This document shows positions 59,100 to 64,000 of a stretch of DNA of 64,000 bases, piece by piece. The notes under the pieces are model-generated. The model searched no databases and had not been told where the DNA came from. It was given only the letters and a program-made list of their open reading frames with translations. Each line of letters begins with the position of its first letter. Position 1 is the first letter of the stretch. The position numbers and the translations under genes are program-made. The stretch spans positions 265,702,077 to 265,766,076 of the forward strand of contig CP136061.1 of NCBI GenBank assembly GCA_032622095.1, in the 5' to 3' direction. The DNA is from Siphonodentalium dalli. Lineage: Eukaryota > Mollusca > Scaphopoda > Gadilida > Siphonodentaliidae.

Positions 59100-59390
59100 T
59101 TACAGCTGTTGAAACTATTGTTATGTAAACAAAACTGTTACAGTGATTTGTCAACAAATATATAATTCTAGCTGTATTATTAGTTCAAATATTTAACTAT
59201 GAATAACATTTTCAGAATATTTAATCAACAGGTTGGACCTTTTCCAATGTTATGTAAACAAAACTGTTACAGTGAGTGACTTGTCAACAATTATATAATC
59301 CTATAGCTGTAGTATTACATGTAGTTCAAATATTTAAGTATGAATATGAATTTCAGAATATTTAATCAACAGGTTGGACCTTTTTCAATG
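59100..59390 (+). repeat. Tandem duplication, about 130-bp unit
   Basis: GTTATGTAAACAAAACTGTT at about 59120 and 59249, both leading to TTTAATCAACAGGTTGGACC. Two copies. Confidence 0.85.
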
Positions 59391-59479
59391 TTTACCACAA
59401 AATTTTGATCACAATTTTGCTATCGTTGGACTTTTACAGTTATTCTATTACAGCAGTAATTTGTACATAACAATTAATT

Positions 59480-59779
59480 CTTGGTTTAGAAATATTTTCT
59501 TTAAGTATTTCTTAACTTAGAAAAAAAATCTTGAAACAAGAAATATATATTTAATTTTTGAAGCCATTTTCTTAGTAAGGAAATTTTTTCTTGTTTCAAG
59601 ACTAAAATCTATCTTTTTTGAGAAAACTATCTTTTGTCTGGTGGGAGTTTCTTAAATTTTCTTGATGTAGCAGACTTTGGGGGTATATTTCTCAAAATAA
59701 GATTTATTTTCCTGTTTCAGGAAATAGTTTTTCTTGTTTCAAGATATTTTATCTTATTAAGAAATTATTTTTGGCAGTG
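59480..59779 (-). mobile_element. Element J, right CACTGCC end
   Basis: Ends AATTATTTTTGGCAGTG, the inverse of the start at 47717. Inward lie TTTCTTGTTTCAAGA-type words on both strands, like the left side. Flanking bases do not match those at 47717, so the two ends may belong to different insertions. Confidence 0.65.
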
Positions 59780-61104
59780 AGTCAATGACCTATATCATTC
59801 ACCTCAGAGTTGTTGATCCCATCATCAGGCCAGGGCACTGACCCCTCATATAGATTAACCTTACTTACGCCGTGTAACATACGAAAGTGTTACAGTTTAC
59901 ATATATAGAGATGTATCAATTAATCTAGTTGGTTAGGCTAAGATTTTGAGGACACCTGGCTGTCTTATCTCCATGAAGATACAGATGTTTTAAAATAATG
60001 TCCGGGTGCTCCTATGTTCAGGGCGCTATCTATTGGCGAAATATTCTCAGTTTGAAAGAATTGTTGCTATGCAGTATATCAGCTACATGTGCCAGACACA
60101 GAGCGCGATTTTGAGTGTTTTTTGTGTGTGGAAACTATATTGAATGGAACAGACTCAATTGTGTTTTATATATACATGATCCATTCTAATATGGAATCCC
60201 CTGACGGTTTGAGGTCTCTCGGTTTGCAAGAATATCTGTATCTGTTCAGTAAAATGAGAAATATACGTTTAATGCTTTCTTCTATGTATTTGTTTTGCTA
60301 GCTCATTATACGGTTTTAACACGCACGATTTGATTCCTCATATCATTTGAGAAGCACTTGTATGAATTTGATGGTTATTGGCACTAAATATATTTTTTAT
60401 CAGTTTTGGTGACCCTCCAGTCCCTATTTCAGACGGAGGCGGTGCCTCTTTTGTCATCATTAAACCACACACTTAGACTCATTATGGAAATATAATAAAA
60501 ATATATATAACATTGGTGAAAACTGGCGAGTATACACATTTTTATCAGATTTAGGGCCCCCACATCTCTCCTCCAAACGGCACTAATTTGGCGTATCTAA
60601 ACCACACGATTAGATTTCTCGTATCACGGAGAAGATTATGTATCAATCTGGTGCAAATCGGCGGTAAACATATTGTTCATCTTTTGTTGTGTTCCCCACA
60701 CCCTCTATGCATCCTTGGCTCGAGCCATAAATTAAATTACAAATTCCCGTATACAAGACGTTATCAAATTAATTGATGGATAGAATATTGGCCAGCGCGT
60801 GGTACACATTCATGCACGGACTAGTGACTATATAATAACTTAACTGAGTATAAGGGACTAGTATGCATAAAATATAACATCTATTTGATACATTTGCTTG
60901 AAAACAGCAAAAAATTACTCGACAGCGACAATTTCTATTTTCGCATTCCGGCTAATCTGACATCCGTAACATTACTACATACTTAACAAACTTTCAAAAA
61001 ATGGAAATCTGGTTTCCTTTCTCTATGATTCAGAGACTATAGAAACCAAAAATAACATTTGAGACTTTGTGTACAGTAACCCTTGAACCATAACCCGTCA
61101 TTAC
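59780..61104. other. Non-coding, nothing firmly recognised
   Basis: Two loosely similar stretches (about 60310-60440 and 60590-60710, sharing CACGATT...GATT and TATCA-GAGAAG words) hint at an old tandem duplication. No gene. Confidence 0.4.
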
Positions 61105-61445
61105 AGTAGTTAGTGAAAAGATTGGCCTAACGTCGTTAACTAAGTGCTAGAAGCCGTCTAAAAAAATTTAAGGCTTAAGTAACAACTTTATAAATGAGAT
61201 TTGACGATGAAATCTTACAATATATAGCTTAATGTATAGCTGACTGCTACTTCATAGCATTCATGTACTTTTGATCTAGAACACTTTAGTGAAAGATTAC
61301 CGGTTAATGGGACAGATGTGCCAGTTCCAAATCCCTATCGCAGTACCATTGTATATATGTGCTGCATTGAATGTTCTCAAGTGATCATGGCGAAGTTAAC
61401 CGATTTACCCGTGTCCATCGGAAGCCTATTGCAAACTCGCAAATA
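61105..61445 (+). repeat. Dispersed repeat L, copy 2
   Basis: Matches 2025-2345 in order: TAACTAAGTGCTAGAA, ACAACTTTATAAATGA, GTATAGCTGAC, TGTGCTGCATTGAA, CCGATTTACCCGT. Confidence 0.55.
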
Positions 61446-61485
61446 ACGTTTTTCATTGCAGTTTGAACGACGAGCGGGTGTTGTA

Positions 61486-61868
61486 TAAAAGCGCATTAGG
61501 GTCATCCGAAACACCCCTCGCATTCCCAAATATAACGACTTCCAACAACTCGTTATAATAACTTTCAATCGTCATAAAAACTTTCAACTCGCTATAACGA
61601 CTTCCAACAACTCGTTATAACGACTACTTACCAATCGTTATAACGACTTTCACAACTCGTTATAACGACTTACAACTCGTTATAACGACTCGCAAGTCGT
61701 TATAAACGAGTTGTTGGAAGTCGTTATAGCGAGTTGTGAAAGTCGTTATAACGATTGGTAAAAACATTTACACGGTAGAAATAAAAAAAGTCGTTATAGC
61801 GAGTTGTGTATTGTATACATGTATATGGGGTTTGGTGGTGTTTCGGATGCCCAAATGCGCTTTTGTAG
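61486..61868. mobile_element. Foldback of GTTATAACGAC words
   Basis: The ends AAAAGCGCATTAGGGTCATCCGAAACACC and GGTGTTTCGGATGCCCAAATGCGC(TTTT) are inverted. Between them some fifteen CGTTATAACGA palindromic words join AACTCG/ACTTCC spacers, with the symmetry centre near 61692. Non-coding, target duplication not clear. Confidence 0.75.
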
Positions 61869-62898
61869 TTGTTGACAAATTCCACTTTATAATAATGCCT
61901 ACTTCAAACTGGAATTCCGCAGCATATTTAATTACACATGTAAAGATTTAATCTATCTTGTGTACACTGTTATAGAAAAATACCCGTCGTTATAACGGCT
62001 TCATACCGAGCCGCAACATCGCTGCCAACCTTGGACCATTATACATACGGTCAGGCTGTAGCATGTTCCACGGTACAAACCCGTTTAAGTAACTGGCAGA
62101 CTTTAACCATTAACAGTTTTCTGTCAGACCATTGTAGTTTTTCACGGTTCAACACCGTTTAATTAATATCGAGACCATACCAGTAACTAATAAAGGTCAG
62201 ACCAATGGTATTTTTCACGGGTCAACACCAATGTTTGCTATTAATTTGCTAATCTACCGTAGAATTAGCCAAGTTCCCGTGGTATCAATAAGATTTCTCG
62301 GTAGGCATTACGAATCATGTTTTAGAATGGTCGCAATTAGTTGTGTTCGTAACTGAAAAATACATCTTAGTTCTTCTATTACGAGCATAGTTTTATTGAA
62401 ACTTAAATCCTCAATGCATAAAGTAACAGAAAATACTTATGAAACTTTGAAGTTTGAAGATAATCATACTTGCTATCTACCTCGTGGAGTTTAATCCAGA
62501 TAAAGACTGTGCGCGCATGGTGTCACTGACTACTGAGTTAACGTTCTCCTATAGTCGCACATCTTTCGATGAAATTTGATAGCATGATGCATCAAACTTT
62601 GTTTATTGAATTAGTATCACGACACTTAGTATCCATATCGATGTTCAATAAGAAAAGTCTAACCAAAAGTGGACTACCGCTCGATAAATTGTCGTACTAA
62701 CTGCGCGTCTGCGCGATAACATGACGAATGGCGACAATGTTTCATATCCACACGTTTCAGTGAAATTTGATGAACACTGGATGAATCGGTCCATGTAATT
62801 GTAATAGTTATACTTGGAATCGTATAGCTTTGTGATCATCCGTCTCGGACCGTCGTCAGTCCATTGTTTAAAGTTTTTGCTGACATTAAGGCTTTTGT
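61869..62898. other. Non-coding, nothing recognised
   Basis: CACGGTTCAACACC-type words recur near 62070, 62150 and 62216. No gene. Confidence 0.4.
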
Positions 62899-62910
62899 GT
62901 GTATCCTCTT

Positions 62911-63648
62911 CGTTAATTCAATTCAATTCAATTCTTTGTTCACTCTTAATATGTAACAAAATCGACAAGTCTGAGAGGTCATAAATAATATAACATAAAC
63001 AATATATGACGATGACTGTCATTAAATATATAAAATTACTATATTGTATTTCTTTGTCTAAATGTTAAATGCACATGTGTGGGGCTTTAAAACAATCAGA
63101 ACACTGTCAACTGGGAGTGGATTGAACAGATTAACCCTTTACCCAACAAACCGGCCAAAACCGGCCAAATAAAGCTTCAACAGCCTAAAATATCTTCGGT
63201 CTGTCTCAATAAAACCATACAAATATGGATATCATTGGAACCGGCTCCTTGACCACATTGTGATAGTTACAGTTATACCCTGTGCCAATGCATTCTCTTA
63301 TATATGCGAGTCGACCATAGGTCGCCTCGCATATATAAGAGAATGCATTGGCCTAAAAAAAATCTTTTTGTTAACACTTTTTACCATTTTTTCTTACATT
63401 CTTTAACAATTTTAGAATTTTTAATGTGTTAAGCCAATGCATTCTCTTATATATGCGAGGCGACCTATGGTCGACTCGCATATATAAGAGAATGCATTGG
63501 CACAGGGCCCTTCTGTTGGGTAAAGGGTTAAGTTAAAACATTGACAACACTGTCAACATTATAATAGCTTAAGCTAGGCTACATTGTTGTTGTTGATACT
63601 ATTGTCACTAGTGTTTGATATCAAAGCTCTATTAAATTAGTCTAGTGC
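62911..63648 (-). mobile_element. 5'-truncated LINE with 12-bp target duplication
   Basis: The minus strand ends in an (AATTG)n tail at 62914-62935, as at 2941-2960. GTGTATCCTCTT occurs at both edges (62899-62910 and 63649-63660). Removing the F element inside (63135-63527 plus one TTAA) leaves about 340 bp of non-coding 3' sequence, so only the end of the LINE was copied. Confidence 0.7.
63135..63527 (+). mobile_element. Family F piggyBac-like foldback, copy 3 (complete)
   Basis: TTAA at 63131-63134 and 63528-63531. Ends CCCTTTACCCAACA and TGTTGGGTAAAGGG. Two palindromes of about 67 bp (63284-63352, 63434-63500), identical in their arms, have inverted centres (GAGTCGACCATAGGTCGCC against GAGGCGACCTATGGTCGAC), with AATTTTTAATGTGTTAA between. 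No transposase. Confidence 0.88.
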
Positions 63649-63660
63649 GTGTATCCTCTT

Positions 63661-64000
63661 GTGTCAGTAAATGTATCTGTATTTTGATAATCACATCACT
63701 GTCAATTTCAACACAGAGTCGAATGGAAACTCCATACAGCGCCCTCTACGTTATCACTGCGATATAGCACTGCCACAAGGATGGTACTTTGCAGACGATA
63801 AATCTATTTTTACATATCGTCGCGGAACTGTATTTAGTCACCTATTATCTTGTTTTGACCACCAAATTTGTTTTAAAGTTTGCAATAATGGTAATTATTT
63901 CGGTATTGATAAGAACAATATGAACTGAGCTAGACATAGACAATTTTAATAAGAACTAAAAACACGTAAGAAATCCTTACCAATTAATGTCCTTATGGCA
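63661..64000. other. Right edge, no gene recognised
   Basis: A plus-strand open stretch of 85 codons (63671-63928) starts right after the LINE target site. It resembles no family and lacks splice support. Confidence 0.35.

Overview
The window is eukaryotic nuclear DNA, AT-rich, intron-bearing and packed with mobile elements. It holds spliced receptor exons with GT-AG borders, a Ty3/gypsy-type retrotransposon, Helitron-like ends (TC at the 5' side, a hairpin then CTAG at the 3' side), LINE tails, and many foldback elements and satellites. The mixture of repeats and the divergent Cys-loop receptor suggest a marine invertebrate, probably a lophotrochozoan such as a bivalve. That assignment is inference; no marker gene in the window settles it.

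Only two host loci are supported. A minus-strand exon at 8598-8924 encodes a signal peptide followed by a Cys-rich, PAN/Apple-like segment and ends in a good splice donor. The last three exons of a Cys-loop ligand-gated ion channel lie on the minus strand at 45159-45339 (Cys-loop), 40128-40467 (pre-M1, TM1, TM2) and 32415-32761 (TM3, short cytoplasmic loop, TM4, stop). Their splice phases fit one another (0, then 1+2). The exons for the N-terminal half of the extracellular domain were not found.

Layout by region. 1-6 kb: dispersed repeats and a decayed LINE 3' end. 6.1-7.2 kb: a 22-bp minisatellite with a roughly 350-bp higher-order repeat. 8.6-8.9 kb: the secreted-protein exon. 9.9-10.7 kb: a hairpin-bearing repeat (family A) fused to a TTAA-flanked element (family B). 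11.76-17.45 kb: a defective Ty3/gypsy element with a Helitron inside its 5' LTR, a broken gag-protease frame, an integrase zinc-binding remnant and no reverse transcriptase. 18.6-28.1 kb: an old segmental duplication wrapped around a complex tandem array (family D, about 16 units). 28.2-29.7 kb: a CACTG-ended element with arrays of CTTAGTCA. 30.8-31.7 kb: a second Helitron-like element. 32.4-45.3 kb: the receptor gene, whose introns hold several foldbacks and a 3.06-kb element with terminal inverted repeats over 500 bp and a 5-bp target duplication. 44-46.5 kb and 63.1-63.5 kb: piggyBac-like foldbacks (family F) with internal palindromes. 47.7-59.8 kb: a region bounded by matching CACTGCC ends in inverted orientation, filled with nested small elements and tandem repeats, including a dimeric satellite of about 767 bp. 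59.8-64 kb: more repeats and a 5'-truncated LINE with a 12-bp target duplication.

No operon-like cooperation between genes is visible. The main content is a stratified record of transposition. Several insertions can be shown by comparing filled and empty copies of the same repeat within the window. Element letters (A, B, C and so on) are my own labels. Superfamily assignments rest on termini and target duplications only.
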